A stretch of 64,000 bases of DNA, from NCBI GenBank assembly GCA_017303635.1, contig JAFLCG010000002.1, positions 344,918 through 408,917 on the forward strand. Reading direction: 5' to 3'. Origin of the DNA: Anaerolineae bacterium. Its GTDB lineage: Bacteria > Chloroflexota > Anaerolineae > Aggregatilineales > Phototrophicaceae. Shown piece by piece: positions 40,236 to 49,591 of the stretch. Made by a program: the position numbers and the translations under genes. Within the stretch, counting starts at the first letter, position 1, and every line of letters begins with the position of its first letter. The notes beneath the pieces were generated by a model, which searched no databases, was not told where the DNA came from, and was given only the letters and a program-made list of their open reading frames with translations.

Positions 40236-40586
40236 ATGACCTGTAGCAAATTCATCCTGAGCATCCTGGTGCCGCCGCTGGCCGTCCTCGACCGTGGCTG
40301 TGGCGTCGCGCTGATCGTCTTCGTCCTCTGGGTGTTCGGTTTTGGAATAACTGGAATCGGCGCGGCGCTGCTGATCAATCTCCTGGCGGGCCCCCCGCGC
40401 TCACGCTACGTCTCCATCCCCGTCGCTGACACGTTCGACGAAAAACCCAAACGCGACTTTGCGGAAGAAAAACGGAAGCGTGCCATCATCCGCCTGAGCG
40501 ATGGCGAAGAAGCGCAAGTGATCGGTGATGATGGCGCTTTCCCCGGCGAAGATGATGACGATGCCGGAAAGCGTAAGCGGGGCTAA
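40236..40586 (+). CDS. Pmp3/YqaE-like small membrane protein with charged tail
   Basis: 116 residues. The first 50 match the Pmp3/YqaE family: MTCSKFILSILVPPLAVLDR followed by a second hydrophobic helix (about 26-48). Pmp3 proteins influence membrane potential and cation leak. Normal members end soon after the second helix; this one continues with about 60 highly charged residues (EEKRKRAII..., then GEDDDDAGKRKRG). The start at 40236 was chosen because the family starts right here; upstream in-frame codons add unrelated sequence. Downstream, the HAMP kinase gene starts 76 bases later on the same strand. Confidence 0.65.
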   Translation: MTCSKFILSILVPPLAVLDRGCGVALIVFVLWVFGFGITGIGAALLINLLAGPPRSRYVSIPVADTFDEKPKRDFAEEKRKRAIIRLSDGEEAQVIGDDGAFPGEDDDDAGKRKRG

Positions 40587-40662
40587 CTGGGGCGTAAGCT
40601 CGACGTAATCCCCATAGAATACACTTCCAATCACAATCGGATACATGCCCTGGAGTTTCGAG

Positions 40663-41931
40663 ATGAACACACCCCGCCTGTGGTGGCTGGATGACCTGCG
40701 GCGCATGGTCGTGATGTTAGCCATCGTCTGGGCCCTGGCCTGGGGCGTGCTGGCGCTGATGGTGCCGCTGATGCTCGGCAGCCCAGATGATGCTGACCGG
40801 CAGCAGTTGCTCATGTACATCGGTGGCTTCGGCAGCGCGACCGTGCTGCTGGCCTACGCAGCGTATCGACTGGGGCTGATCTACCGACTGCGGCGGCTGC
40901 GATATATTCTCTTATTTACGACCGCCCTGACCATCCTGCTGTTTTTTGCCAATGTGTTCAGCACCGCCCGCTTGATGTTCATCAGCGAACATGACTATGG
41001 TGTGACCGTCATCCTGCTGATCTTCGCAGCAGGGACGGCGCTGGGCTTCGGTGGTTTCATCGCCAATGCCCTGACCGAGCGCATCAGTCAGGTCGCGGAG
41101 GGCGCGCGCAAGCTCAGTCAGGGTGACCTAACCGTGCAGGTGCCCGTCAAAGGTAACGATGAACTGGCAGAACTCGCGACTACGTTTAACAGCATGGTCA
41201 GCCGCCTGGCGGCAGCCGACTCTGAACGCCGCGCACTGGAGCAAACCCGGCGGGATTTGATCGCCTGGGTGAGCCATGATCTGCGGACTCCCCTTTCAGC
41301 TTTGCGGTTGCTGATGTCCGCCTTAAATGACGATGTGGTGGAAGATGCAGCGACGCGCCAACGCTATGCCCGTACCGCCCTGCGCGAAATCGACAACCTG
41401 AGCCAGCTCATCAATGATTTGTTTGAATTGGCTCAAATGGATGCCGGACGCATTGAACTCCTCAAAGAAGCCACGCCGCTCAGCGATCTCCTCTCCGATA
41501 CGCTCAGCAGTTTGATGCCAGTTGCCGCGGAAGCCGGCGTTCAACTGTCGGGTGAAGTCCAACCAGGGATCGGACTGGTCAAACTGGACCCACAAAAAAT
41601 CGGCCGGGTACTGACTAATCTGATCAGCAATAGCGTGCGGCATACACCTGCAGGCGGGATGGTCAAAGTGGAAGCGCGGCGCTCGGCTAACGGGATCGAG
41701 ATACTCGTACGGGATAATGGCGAGGGAATCCCAGCGGCGGATTTACCCCATATCTTTGACCGCTTCTACCGGGGTGAACCTGCACGGATGCGGGATAAAG
41801 ACGGCCAGCGGGGCGCGGGTCTGGGGCTAGCGATTGTACGCGGGTTGGTCGAAGCCCATGGCGGGCAGATCAAAGTAGAAAGCCAACCCGGTCAGGGCAG
41901 CACCTTTTCGATAGTCGTGCCGGGCACATAG
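40663..41931 (+). CDS. HAMP-domain sensor histidine kinase
   Basis: 422 residues. About four membrane helices (13-35, 50-70, 80-100, 112-135), a HAMP domain (about 140-190), HisKA with His205 in SHDLRTPLSALR, and HATPase_c (about 300-420; NLISNSVRHT, DNGEGIP, GAGLGLAIV). ATG 40663 is preferred, as GGAG lies about 8 bases upstream; an upstream in-frame ATG at 40645 adds six residues. No response-regulator gene is adjacent, so its partner lies elsewhere. It ends at a perfect palindromic terminator. The multi-helix sensor part has no large extracytoplasmic loop. Confidence 0.88.
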   Translation: MNTPRLWWLDDLRRMVVMLAIVWALAWGVLALMVPLMLGSPDDADRQQLLMYIGGFGSATVLLAYAAYRLGLIYRLRRLRYILLFTTALTILLFFANVFSTARLMFISEHDYGVTVILLIFAAGTALGFGGFIANALTERISQVAEGARKLSQGDLTVQVPVKGNDELAELATTFNSMVSRLAAADSERRALEQTRRDLIAWVSHDLRTPLSALRLLMSALNDDVVEDAATRQRYARTALREIDNLSQLINDLFELAQMDAGRIELLKEATPLSDLLSDTLSSLMPVAAEAGVQLSGEVQPGIGLVKLDPQKIGRVLTNLISNSVRHTPAGGMVKVEARRSANGIEILVRDNGEGIPAADLPHIFDRFYRGEPARMRDKDGQRGAGLGLAIVRGLVEAHGGQIKVESQPGQGSTFSIVVPGT

Positions 41932-41955
41932 GTATAGGAAGCAGCTTGTGAAACG

Positions 41956-41993
41956 CAGACGGGCAGATGTGCATATGCACATCTGCCCGTCTG
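41956..41993. terminator. Perfect 38-bp palindromic bidirectional terminator
   Basis: The 19-base arm CAGACGGGCAGATGTGCAT is followed at once by its exact reverse complement. It lies between the convergent kinase and PA14/SH3 genes, 25 bases after one stop and 18 after the other. There is no long T-run. Confidence 0.7.
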
Positions 41994-42011
41994 TATTGAA
42001 TGCAATCGGTT

Positions 42012-43172
42012 TTAGCGAATGGGTACGTTATCCAGGTTACCATAGGTGCCAACAAACGGGGCGTAGATCCAGCCAATCTGCCCTTCATAGCGCACCTGAA
42101 GCCAGTGATGCCGCCCTTCCTGCACCGTGCGGTTATAGAGCGGCAGTTCTGCGCCCCAGGGAACTTGCGCCAGTAAAGGTGAACGTTGGCTGGGCCGCCG
42201 CCGCAGGTTCATGACCGAGCGCGGCACGGCGATCACACCAGTTTCCGGCGGATTATCCAACTGCTCAAAGACGGTACTCTGAAGGGGTAAGGCGTTAGGG
42301 TCACCCTGGATTTGCAAATAGCGCCCGGAAACCCAGCCGGTCTTGCTGGTGGTGGAGGGAACAGTTGAACCGGGGACCGCCGTAGCCGCTGATGTACCCG
42401 TATTGGTGGTGATCAAATACCAGGTGAACGGCCCGCCCTCATCCGTATTACGGGCGCTGGCGGTGAAGCTCTGACCAGGCAGCAGGACGCCAATGAGCGA
42501 GCCACCCAGGTATGGGCCAGTGCGGATAGCGAGGCCTCGCACGCTGCCGCTGAGACTGAATGTCAGCGGGATAGAAGTCGGTGGGGGTGGCGTAGGCGTA
42601 AAAAAGACATTGGTGCCGGGGGTGCCAGCGCCTTGCAGGAACCACTGGAATTGCAGAGTCGCCCGGTTGACATCATCCGGGTTGGCGCTGGTACTCTCAA
42701 AATACTCGACCACGAACAGCGCCGGGCCAGCATTCAGCGTCAACTGGAACTGATCCGTCGTCTCTACACGAGGAGTAAATCGCTCCAGCACATTTGAACC
42801 GTTGATGATGACACGCACACCGTCATCCGAAGTCACGGCGAAGTTATAGAGTCCGCCAGTCAGCACCTGGGTCGAGGTGAAGCGGGCGGAGAAGCCGTTG
42901 CTGCACTGCACACTGTTCTTCTGTGCGCCGGGGCAGCCGGTGATTGGCACGGCCACACTATTAATGATCGGCGCGCCTTCTTCCCAGCGGAAGTTCAGGC
43001 CGGACGGAATAGAAACGGTTTGCTGCTGCGAACCCGTCAGGGACGGATCATTAAAAAACACACCCGTCCAGTTAGTGCCGAAGTCGGCGTTGACCTTTGG
43101 TGTCGGCAGCATCAACCCGGCTAATGCCAAGGCCACGACCAGACTCATGAGTAATATGCGCGACCACTTCAT
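42012..43172 (-). CDS. Exported PA14-like and SH3-domain protein
   Basis: 386 residues. Signal peptide 1-33 (ends KVNA). A PA14/GLEYA-like domain (about 34-200; FNDPSLTG, TSDDGVRVIINGSNVLE, FVVEYFES) is a carbohydrate- or surface-binding beta-barrel. A short Thr/Pro linker is followed by two bacterial SH3 domains (about 215-300 and 320-380; LAIRTGPYLGGSLIGVL and MNLRRRPSQRSPLLAQV), which usually bind peptidoglycan. ATG 43172 is preferred, with GGTGGGAG upstream; a GTG at 43187 adds five residues. Convergent with the HAMP kinase. Probably cell-wall associated. Confidence 0.8.
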   Translation of the reverse strand: MKWSRILLMSLVVALALAGLMLPTPKVNADFGTNWTGVFFNDPSLTGSQQQTVSIPSGLNFRWEEGAPIINSVAVPITGCPGAQKNSVQCSNGFSARFTSTQVLTGGLYNFAVTSDDGVRVIINGSNVLERFTPRVETTDQFQLTLNAGPALFVVEYFESTSANPDDVNRATLQFQWFLQGAGTPGTNVFFTPTPPPPTSIPLTFSLSGSVRGLAIRTGPYLGGSLIGVLLPGQSFTASARNTDEGGPFTWYLITTNTGTSAATAVPGSTVPSTTSKTGWVSGRYLQIQGDPNALPLQSTVFEQLDNPPETGVIAVPRSVMNLRRRPSQRSPLLAQVPWGAELPLYNRTVQEGRHHWLQVRYEGQIGWIYAPFVGTYGNLDNVPIR

Positions 43173-43271
43173 GCTCAATGCTCCCACCTCAGTACCGCCA
43201 TGAATGCCTCGATTATATGCCGGAAGCCTGAAATCGGGTACCGGACTTCCGGATTGGTGGTTGAAGCGGTA

Positions 43272-44819
43272 TCAACTGGAACGGTTATCCAGCTTCAATT
43301 CCCGCATGTGGTAGTAGTCCGCGACGGCAGAAGCAAATTCCCCTTGCAGAGTATCCGTACCGACCACTGCCAAACCAGCATACCAAGTCATATCGACAAT
43401 CAGCGGGCGGACTTGTCCGCGATCTTGCCCGGCAGCGACCGCTTGCTTAAGTGCATCATCACGCGCATCCCATTCAGCAGCAAAGACACGCAGGTTACCG
43501 TATTCGGACATGGTGCGGATAGTGCTGAGGATGGGACTGGCGACTAACAGCAAGGCGAACAGGGCCATTACGAAACCAGGAAGCGGGGGGGCGGTCGGTG
43601 AACGGCGTAGATTAAACCCAATGGCGATGCCTATACTGACCCCTACCAGCGTGAGCATATACTGGGGGATAATCCATGCTCGTGCAGCTGGCATCCGCCC
43701 CATCCCATAGGCTGCCGCTGCCAGATAAGCAGCCACAAGAATAACACCTGCCGCTATCGAAATCCCCATCACTAGCAGTACTTGCCGAAACGGTATCGCT
43801 TGCGTCAGGCGTGGCCCCGCGACACGTACAACCCACGCGCTCAAGAGAATGACTAGAAGCATGGCACCAGCAGAATAGGTTGAGAGCGAAATAGCGAAAA
43901 AGGCCGCTGAATTCTGCAGGGTCAACAAGAGGACATTCACCAGATTGACGGATTCAAAGCTGGATTGACGCACTCCAGTGCCGGGTGCCGTCAAGGCCAT
44001 GAGGAGCGCGAGTAGGCCACCTAGCAGTCCAGAACCTAACAGAAATAAAGACCGGCGACGGTAGGACTTCGCCAGGGCTTTCACCACACCTAACATCGCC
44101 AATAGATACAGCGGGATTTGCATGACTGTGAGTGACTCAGTAAATCCACCCACAAGAAATCCTAAGCCAAAAGTCAGCACCACTCCTAGACCGGGAATCC
44201 ACTTTTCCTTTTCGATCAGGACGATGAGGAGAACCGCTTGTGCTGTCAGTGCAACCAGGCCAGAGGTATAGGTGGCGTTACCGGAAGTCCAGTAGAGAGA
44301 CTGATAGACATTGGGGATGCCTCCCAGGGTCGCCCCCACAATGCCACAACCTGTTATCGTAGCGATCACACCGGGTCGTTGAAAGCCAAGCCGCCGCAGC
44401 AGACGATAGGCACCAACGACTAACAGACCAAGCCAGAGCAGCAGAGTCAGCAGCGGTAACCATGCAGTCGCAGTAGGGCCACCCAGCGAGACAAGACTCT
44501 GTAAACCGCTGGAGATGACCACCCCTGACCAATTCTGATACCAGTATTCCATAGACCCGATGACGCCATGTTCGCGCGCAATGACCGCAAACTGGTAGTC
44601 ATCGGCCATCGGGCGTGTGTTCAAACTATTGATGGCATGGGCCAACAAGGGTAATGCCAAGACGAAAATCAATATGGCCTCAATCATTCGGGAAGTGGCA
44701 CATAAATGATTGATTTTTTGGCGCGCACGGCTAATCAGACCACCCGTTGTGGTCGTGGCTGCTGACAGTAGTAGTATTTTCATATAGGGATTTACACCTG
44801 GTACATTGAAGTTTGTCAT
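43272..44819 (-). CDS. DUF6056-like multi-pass membrane protein
   Basis: 515 residues with about 11-12 membrane helices. An acidic motif RPMADDYQFA follows the first helix, and YWYQNWSGVVISS is next, the layout of GT-C glycosyltransferase-like proteins and of the DUF6056 family in particular. Such proteins may move sugars from lipid carriers onto surface glycans; activity is not shown here. The start at 44819 (MTNFNVPGVN) is uncertain; an internal Met at residue 13 is as good. The gene is less GC-rich than most of the window. It is divergent from a GT2 glycosyltransferase, so a role in cell-envelope glycan building is reasonable. Confidence 0.65.
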   Translation of the reverse strand: MTNFNVPGVNPYMKILLLSAATTTTGGLISRARQKINHLCATSRMIEAILIFVLALPLLAHAINSLNTRPMADDYQFAVIAREHGVIGSMEYWYQNWSGVVISSGLQSLVSLGGPTATAWLPLLTLLLWLGLLVVGAYRLLRRLGFQRPGVIATITGCGIVGATLGGIPNVYQSLYWTSGNATYTSGLVALTAQAVLLIVLIEKEKWIPGLGVVLTFGLGFLVGGFTESLTVMQIPLYLLAMLGVVKALAKSYRRRSLFLLGSGLLGGLLALLMALTAPGTGVRQSSFESVNLVNVLLLTLQNSAAFFAISLSTYSAGAMLLVILLSAWVVRVAGPRLTQAIPFRQVLLVMGISIAAGVILVAAYLAAAAYGMGRMPAARAWIIPQYMLTLVGVSIGIAIGFNLRRSPTAPPLPGFVMALFALLLVASPILSTIRTMSEYGNLRVFAAEWDARDDALKQAVAAGQDRGQVRPLIVDMTWYAGLAVVGTDTLQGEFASAVADYYHMRELKLDNRSS

Positions 44820-44986
44820 GGTTATTTTGACACACTAATACCAACCCTTACCCTTGAGGTCTTCCCTGAAGAACACACATTCATGAATAATGCGTCAAGA
44901 CCTACAACTGAGTTTCCCTGTTAGGTAGACGTTAGGCTTGAATGTCAAATTGGGAGCGATCAGACCATTGGAAGGGAAGTACGTGC

Positions 44987-46258
44987 ATGGGGCGCAATAT
45001 ACTTTCGGTTGTTATCCCGGCCTATAACGAAGAAGACGGCGTGGCCGAGTGCATTGAACGTGTGCTTTCGGTAGAACCGGAACTCCGTAAAGTGGGGTTA
45101 GACGGCCTGGAACTCATCGTAGTCGACGATGGGTCGAAGGATAAGACGGCTGAAATCATCAAGGGTTATGTGGATCGTGGCGTCGTCCTGATCCAGCATA
45201 AAGTCAACCGAAATTATGGTGGAGCGCTCAAGACCGGCTTCCATCATGCCAGCGGTGATTTTCTGGCGTTTATGGATGCCGACGGCACCTACCCGCCGGA
45301 ATATTATCCGAAGATGTTCCAGGCACTGATGGAGCAGAAAGCCGATATGGTAGTCGGTTCCCGCATGGCCGGGATCGAAAGCCAGATGCCCCTCACCCGG
45401 CGCATCGGTAACACCCTATTCGCCGGTTTGATCTCGCTCATTGGCAACACTCGTATCACCGATAGCGCCAGCGGTCAGCGCATCGTCCGCCGGGAGGCGC
45501 TGGAACGCCTGTACCCGCTGCCGGATGGCCTGAACTTTACGCCAGTCATGTCCACGCGTGCCTTGCACGAAGACATCAAAATGATCGAAGTGCCGATCAA
45601 GTATGAAGAACGGGAAGGCGAAAGCAAGCTGAGCGTCGTCCGGGACGGTCTGCGCTTCCTCTTCACCATTCTGGGAACGGCAGCCGCTTATAACCCGGTG
45701 CGCTTGCTGGCAGGTCTGTCGCTGGTAGCGATCATTCTGGCGGTGCTGGCGATCATCCCCTGGGTGATGGCTTACACCGGCGGCGTCCAAGACCGTGTTG
45801 ATTACGCCCCCTGGATTTTCCTGGCGATGACCTTCGTCGTCGGCGCGGTCAACCTGTTCAGCATCGGCATTGCGTTCAACTATGTCGTCAGCCTGTTTTA
45901 CCGTCGTCCAATCCGCCAGGGTGTGTTTGGCCGACCGATCTTTAACAGCCCGCTGGAATTTAAGTTCGGTCGGGTGGGAGCCAGTCTCCTAGTCGTGAGC
46001 GCCATTCTGTTCCTGGTATCGCTGTTCATCGAGCCGCGGCCAGCCTGGATGCCGTTGGTCTTGAGCGCCATGTTTGCCATCACGGGCGTTCAGATGGGCA
46101 CCACCTGGATGCTCATCAAGACTCTGAACACACTGGCTCAGCGTGACCTCAAATTGGAGCACGATCTGGGCACCAGCGGCGCGCTTGAGTCGAATGCGAT
46201 TGTCTTCCGTCGGGATGCCCGTCGCACCAGCAATGAGATTAATAAGGCGTTGGTCTAA
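44987..46258 (+). CDS. GT2-family glycosyltransferase with C-terminal membrane helices
   Basis: 423 residues. GT-A catalytic domain 1-240: VVIPAYNEEDGVAECI, LIVVDDGSKDKT (nucleotide-sugar and metal binding) and FLAFMDADGTYPPE (the D-x-D). It resembles polyprenyl-phosphate mannosyl/glucosyl transferases. The remainder has about four membrane helices (245-270, 285-310, 340-365, 370-395), as in DPM/GtrB-like enzymes that load sugar on lipid carriers. ATG 44987 is preferred, with GGAAGGGAAG upstream; an in-frame start at 44942 adds 15 residues. The radical SAM gene follows after 80 bases, probably in one transcript. Confidence 0.85.
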   Translation: MGRNILSVVIPAYNEEDGVAECIERVLSVEPELRKVGLDGLELIVVDDGSKDKTAEIIKGYVDRGVVLIQHKVNRNYGGALKTGFHHASGDFLAFMDADGTYPPEYYPKMFQALMEQKADMVVGSRMAGIESQMPLTRRIGNTLFAGLISLIGNTRITDSASGQRIVRREALERLYPLPDGLNFTPVMSTRALHEDIKMIEVPIKYEEREGESKLSVVRDGLRFLFTILGTAAAYNPVRLLAGLSLVAIILAVLAIIPWVMAYTGGVQDRVDYAPWIFLAMTFVVGAVNLFSIGIAFNYVVSLFYRRPIRQGVFGRPIFNSPLEFKFGRVGASLLVVSAILFLVSLFIEPRPAWMPLVLSAMFAITGVQMGTTWMLIKTLNTLAQRDLKLEHDLGTSGALESNAIVFRRDARRTSNEINKALV

Positions 46259-46338
46259 TCCTGGATTAGCCGCGTATCACCCAATCATCACACTCTTTTG
46301 GTCACACACCTTCTGTTGGAATTGAGGAGCATCAGATT

Positions 46339-48090
46339 ATGACGGACGCAAAGGGTAACAGCCCTCAGATTGATTATGACAAACTTCGTAAGGTATACCC
46401 GGTTTCACCGGAGCCTTATATCGGTGGCGAAAACAGCGGCAAAAAAGACCTGCCGGATGAAGTTCGCGCCAACCTCGGCAGCCGCCGGGTGCCAAAACTG
46501 AGCAACGTCCGCTTCCCGGATGCCGATCCGATTGTGGCGAAGTTCACCGAAGAATATATGCAACACCAGGTCGATATTCTGTTCGTCAATCCGCCTTCGC
46601 CGGATGGTGGCATCTGGATCCGCAGCCAGCACCGCGTGGGTCGCCGTAGCCGCGAAAACATGATCTGGGGCCAGGTCTCGCTGGCACAGATGGCCGCAGT
46701 GATGTACCCGGATTATAAGGTGGCAATCATCGATGCCATCGCCGAGCGCATGACCTGGGCGGAATTCGAGCAGAAGCTCAATGAACTCAAGCCGCGCTTC
46801 TACGTCACCCAGATGACCGCACCGACCCTGACCAATGACAACTACGGTTGCTTCCTGGCGAAGTCAGTCGGGGCCATCACCATGGCTTTTGGTACGCACG
46901 TTACCCCGCTGGCAGTCGAAACCATGCGTCCGTATGCCTCGCTGGATATGTGCCTGCGCGGTGAACCGGAAGTCACCTTGCGCGAAGTCGTCGATACCAT
47001 CACGGGACGTACCGAATTCAGCGATGCGACCCTCAAGCTGTACAAGAGCTGTGATGAGGAATGGGAACCGAAGGTTGCCGAGCGCATCCCTAACACCGAC
47101 TATTATGACCTGAGCCATGTAAAGGGGCTGGTCTGGCGGCGCGGTGGCGAAATTGTCCGCAACCCGGACCGTAACTTCATCCCGAATCTGGATGATCTGC
47201 CGCTGCCGATGCATCATCTGCTGCCGCTGCACAAGTACCGCTCCGGCGCTATCAAGGGGACGTACCAGTTCATCGTCACCAGCCGGGGCTGCACTGCCGG
47301 TTGCATCTACTGCATCAAGCACGTCAGCTACCAGGCGGGTCTGCGCCTCCGCAGCCCGGAAAACATCGTCGCAGAAATTGAGATGCTGGTGAGCCTGGGT
47401 GTTAAGAACATCCATATGTATGCTGACCTGTTCACCGCCAACCGCGATCAGGTCATCGGCCTGTGCAAGCTGATTGTCGAGAAGAAGCTGGATATCACCT
47501 TCACCTGCAACAGCCGCGTGGACTACGTGGATGAAGAAATGGTGGGCTGGATGGCAAAAGCGGGTTGCACCGTCATCAGCTGGGGTATCGAGAGCGCCAA
47601 CGAAGAAGTGCTTAAGAAGGCGCGCAAGGGTACGACCGCTGACCGTGCTCGTCAGTCACTGAAGTGGACTCGCGCTGCGGGCATCCGCAACCTGGGTTAC
47701 TTCATCATCGGTCTTCCCGGCGAAACCCGCGAGAGCATTCAGGAAACCATCGACTTCAGCAAGGAACTGCCGCTCGATCTGGCGATCTTCCACATCGCCG
47801 CGCCCTATCCCGGCACGCCGTTCTTCTTCATGGTCATGGAGCAAAACTGGTTCAAGCCTGGTACCAAGTGGGAACAGGTGGACATGGATCGCTCGACTGT
47901 GCTGCAATACGGCAACCTGAGTGCGGAAGACCTGGAGCAGGAAGCCAAGCGCGCCATGCGTGAGTGGATGTTCCGCCCCGGCCCCGTCTGGACGTTCGCC
48001 AAGTCGCTGACCAACTGGAGCGCCTTCACCAGCGCGCTGAATGTCGGCTTCCAGCAACTCCGCTGGACTCTGACCAGTGCATCGGATTAG
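46339..48090 (+). CDS. B12-binding-domain radical SAM protein
   Basis: 583 residues. Residues 75-200 look like a cobalamin-binding (B12) domain (VDILFVNPPSPDGGIW), without the DxHxxG base-off motif, as in the HpnJ/BchE branch. The radical SAM core has CTAGCIYC (CxxxCxxC) at about 320, then HMYADLFTAN and GYFIIGLPGET. Family members methylate or rearrange lipids, tetrapyrroles and other substrates. GAGGAG before the ATG and an 80-base gap from the GT2 gene suggest joint expression, so a lipid-linked or hopanoid-like substrate is possible but not shown. Terminator downstream. Confidence 0.82.
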   Translation: MTDAKGNSPQIDYDKLRKVYPVSPEPYIGGENSGKKDLPDEVRANLGSRRVPKLSNVRFPDADPIVAKFTEEYMQHQVDILFVNPPSPDGGIWIRSQHRVGRRSRENMIWGQVSLAQMAAVMYPDYKVAIIDAIAERMTWAEFEQKLNELKPRFYVTQMTAPTLTNDNYGCFLAKSVGAITMAFGTHVTPLAVETMRPYASLDMCLRGEPEVTLREVVDTITGRTEFSDATLKLYKSCDEEWEPKVAERIPNTDYYDLSHVKGLVWRRGGEIVRNPDRNFIPNLDDLPLPMHHLLPLHKYRSGAIKGTYQFIVTSRGCTAGCIYCIKHVSYQAGLRLRSPENIVAEIEMLVSLGVKNIHMYADLFTANRDQVIGLCKLIVEKKLDITFTCNSRVDYVDEEMVGWMAKAGCTVISWGIESANEEVLKKARKGTTADRARQSLKWTRAAGIRNLGYFIIGLPGETRESIQETIDFSKELPLDLAIFHIAAPYPGTPFFFMVMEQNWFKPGTKWEQVDMDRSTVLQYGNLSAEDLEQEAKRAMREWMFRPGPVWTFAKSLTNWSAFTSALNVGFQQLRWTLTSASD

Positions 48091-48117
48091 TCCATAACTC
48101 ATCACACGTATAGAACA

Positions 48118-48142
48118 AGAGGCGGGCGCAAGCTCGCCTTTT
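48118..48142 (+). terminator. Rho-independent terminator after the radical SAM gene
   Basis: GGCGGGC (48121-48127) pairs with GCTCGCC (48132-48138) with one G-U pair and a GNRA-type GCAA loop; TTTTG follows. Confidence 0.8.
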
Positions 48143-48162
48143 GTGATTCAGGTAGGGTAGTA

Positions 48163-48190
48163 TTGAAGCCCTTTTGACCAATGTTATAAT
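48163..48190 (+). promoter_or_regulatory. Promoter of STAS-like member B
   Basis: TTGAAG (48163-48168), 16 bases, perfect TATAAT (48185-48190). The ATG at 48231 is about 40 bases downstream. It lies between the terminator of the previous gene and member B. Confidence 0.6.
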
Positions 48191-48230
48191 CCATACTTCA
48201 TTACATGAAAGGGTATGGAGATCAACCTGC

Positions 48231-48644
48231 ATGTCAGGCGTACCAGAAGGAACCCACTGCTCTTACACGCACCTGGAAAATGGCATTCACCAGTTCATTT
48301 TCCGCGACTCCAGCCGGGAAGCCCTCGATGAATTTTTCCATCAACTGGAACAGGTTTTTGCGGAAACAGCCGGTGCCAAACTCAATCGTTATGTGGTGGA
48401 TATTACCGGCGGTGACCGCGAAGTCTCCATTGTCAGTATGACTACCCGGTTCCGCCGTCTGGAGACTCAATTCCCTAACCGACCACCTGGACGGACCGCC
48501 TTACTCATCAAGAGCGGATCGCTACTATCGGTCATTGATGGCATCATTCGGGCGCTGGCCCCCCGCCGGGATGAAACCCGCTTTTTCGGGGTCGATAAGC
48601 GTGACGAGGCTATTCAGTGGCTACTGCGTGAAGGAAACAAATAA
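48231..48644 (+). CDS. STAS/SpoIIAA-like small protein, family member B
   Basis: 137 residues. Same strand/helix plan as member A: central VDITGGD and end motif TRFFGVDKRDEAIQWL (A has FRFFDTKEAALEWL). ATG 48231 is preferred (MSGVPEGTH), with GGAG 10 bases upstream and a promoter TTGAAG-16-TATAAT ending at 48190; an in-frame TTG at 48174 lies upstream of the -10. The protein has no visible catalytic site; a scaffold or anti-anti-sigma role is possible (inference). Monocistronic, between a terminator and a convergent membrane gene. Confidence 0.6.
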   Translation: MSGVPEGTHCSYTHLENGIHQFIFRDSSREALDEFFHQLEQVFAETAGAKLNRYVVDITGGDREVSIVSMTTRFRRLETQFPNRPPGRTALLIKSGSLLSVIDGIIRALAPRRDETRFFGVDKRDEAIQWLLREGNK

Positions 48645-48665
48645 GTCCTAGGGCAACCGAGCCAG

Positions 48666-49034
48666 TTAGATAGTGACCAAAAGATAGACTGCACCGCACA
48701 GCGCCGCCCCGCCAATCAGGAACCATGAAAACGGATTATTCATCTCGTTCCGGGGATGCCGGCGCACCAGCCAATGAACACCCGCATGGATCACAGCAAA
48801 GAGGCTGAACCCGGTCTGAAAGGTGGGTGACGAGGCTGCCCAGATGATCCAGGCGAACAACGGTACATGCAGCACCGTAAACAGTCGGAAAGCAGTCACT
48901 TCGTCCAGCGGCGCACCGAGGAAGAGTAGCCGCCACTCGCGCCGCTGGATGGCGTCCAGTTCGTGGGTCGCCATAAACCCCATGCTCACATAAAAAAAGA
49001 GAAGCGCGAAGTCGCTTGATAGTATCCCTGTCAT
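48666..49034 (-). CDS. DUF6713-family membrane protein
   Basis: 122 residues with four membrane helices. THELDAIQRREWRLL after helix 1 and FRLFTVLHVPLFAWI are the features I recall for DUF6713, an uncharacterised family. Last gene of a minus-strand series of membrane protein genes (52784 to 48666). Its function is unknown. Confidence 0.65.
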   Translation of the reverse strand: MTGILSSDFALLFFYVSMGFMATHELDAIQRREWRLLFLGAPLDEVTAFRLFTVLHVPLFAWIIWAASSPTFQTGFSLFAVIHAGVHWLVRRHPRNEMNNPFSWFLIGGAALCGAVYLLVTI

Positions 49035-49129
49035 GGATCAATCTCCTGTATCGAGCATGGAAACCAATAAGCAATTGGATCGGGATACCATTGTGTGTAA
49101 TGGCATCCCACCCATCCGCCTGAGTACGA

Positions 49130-49531
49130 TTAATCCACGGTGATTTGGGTTTTGGACATGATCCAGGCAATGACCAGGCCAACACCACCACCCCATAAAA
49201 TAACTGCTGCGCCCAGCATCACGTGTGTCGGGGTATCGCCATAAAGCTGTGGGAACCAGGTGATGGCGATCCCATCCAGCATGATAGCGACCTGAGTCAT
49301 CATCACCATCGGGGCAAAAACCGCCTTATCCGGGAGCTTGCCGATCCGCTGTGCAATCCACAGAAATACTCGTCCCAATGGGATCGTTGCGATGAACACC
49401 AGGATCAGAAGTGGATTACCCGGGGTAAAGACGGCTTCCCCCAGAAGGCGCACAATCATTGCACCGGAAAACCAGAAGACCACACCGAGAACGACATAGA
49501 GCCAGATAGATTGTTGAGTACGGGTAGACAT
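49130..49531 (-). CDS. DUF5367-like membrane protein
   Basis: 133 residues, four membrane helices. LGEAVFTPGNPLLILVF and the second-half pattern MLDGIAITWFPQLYG resemble DUF5367, uncharacterised small membrane proteins. No charged active-site motif is visible. It sits between two other small membrane-protein genes on the same strand, probably cotranscribed. Confidence 0.6.
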   Translation of the reverse strand: MSTRTQQSIWLYVVLGVVFWFSGAMIVRLLGEAVFTPGNPLLILVFIATIPLGRVFLWIAQRIGKLPDKAVFAPMVMMTQVAIMLDGIAITWFPQLYGDTPTHVMLGAAVILWGGGVGLVIAWIMSKTQITVD

Positions 49532-49591
49532 AGTTCATTCCTTGTTTGAGAGCGATGAAAAAGAGATATGAATAGACGATAGACGATTGGA

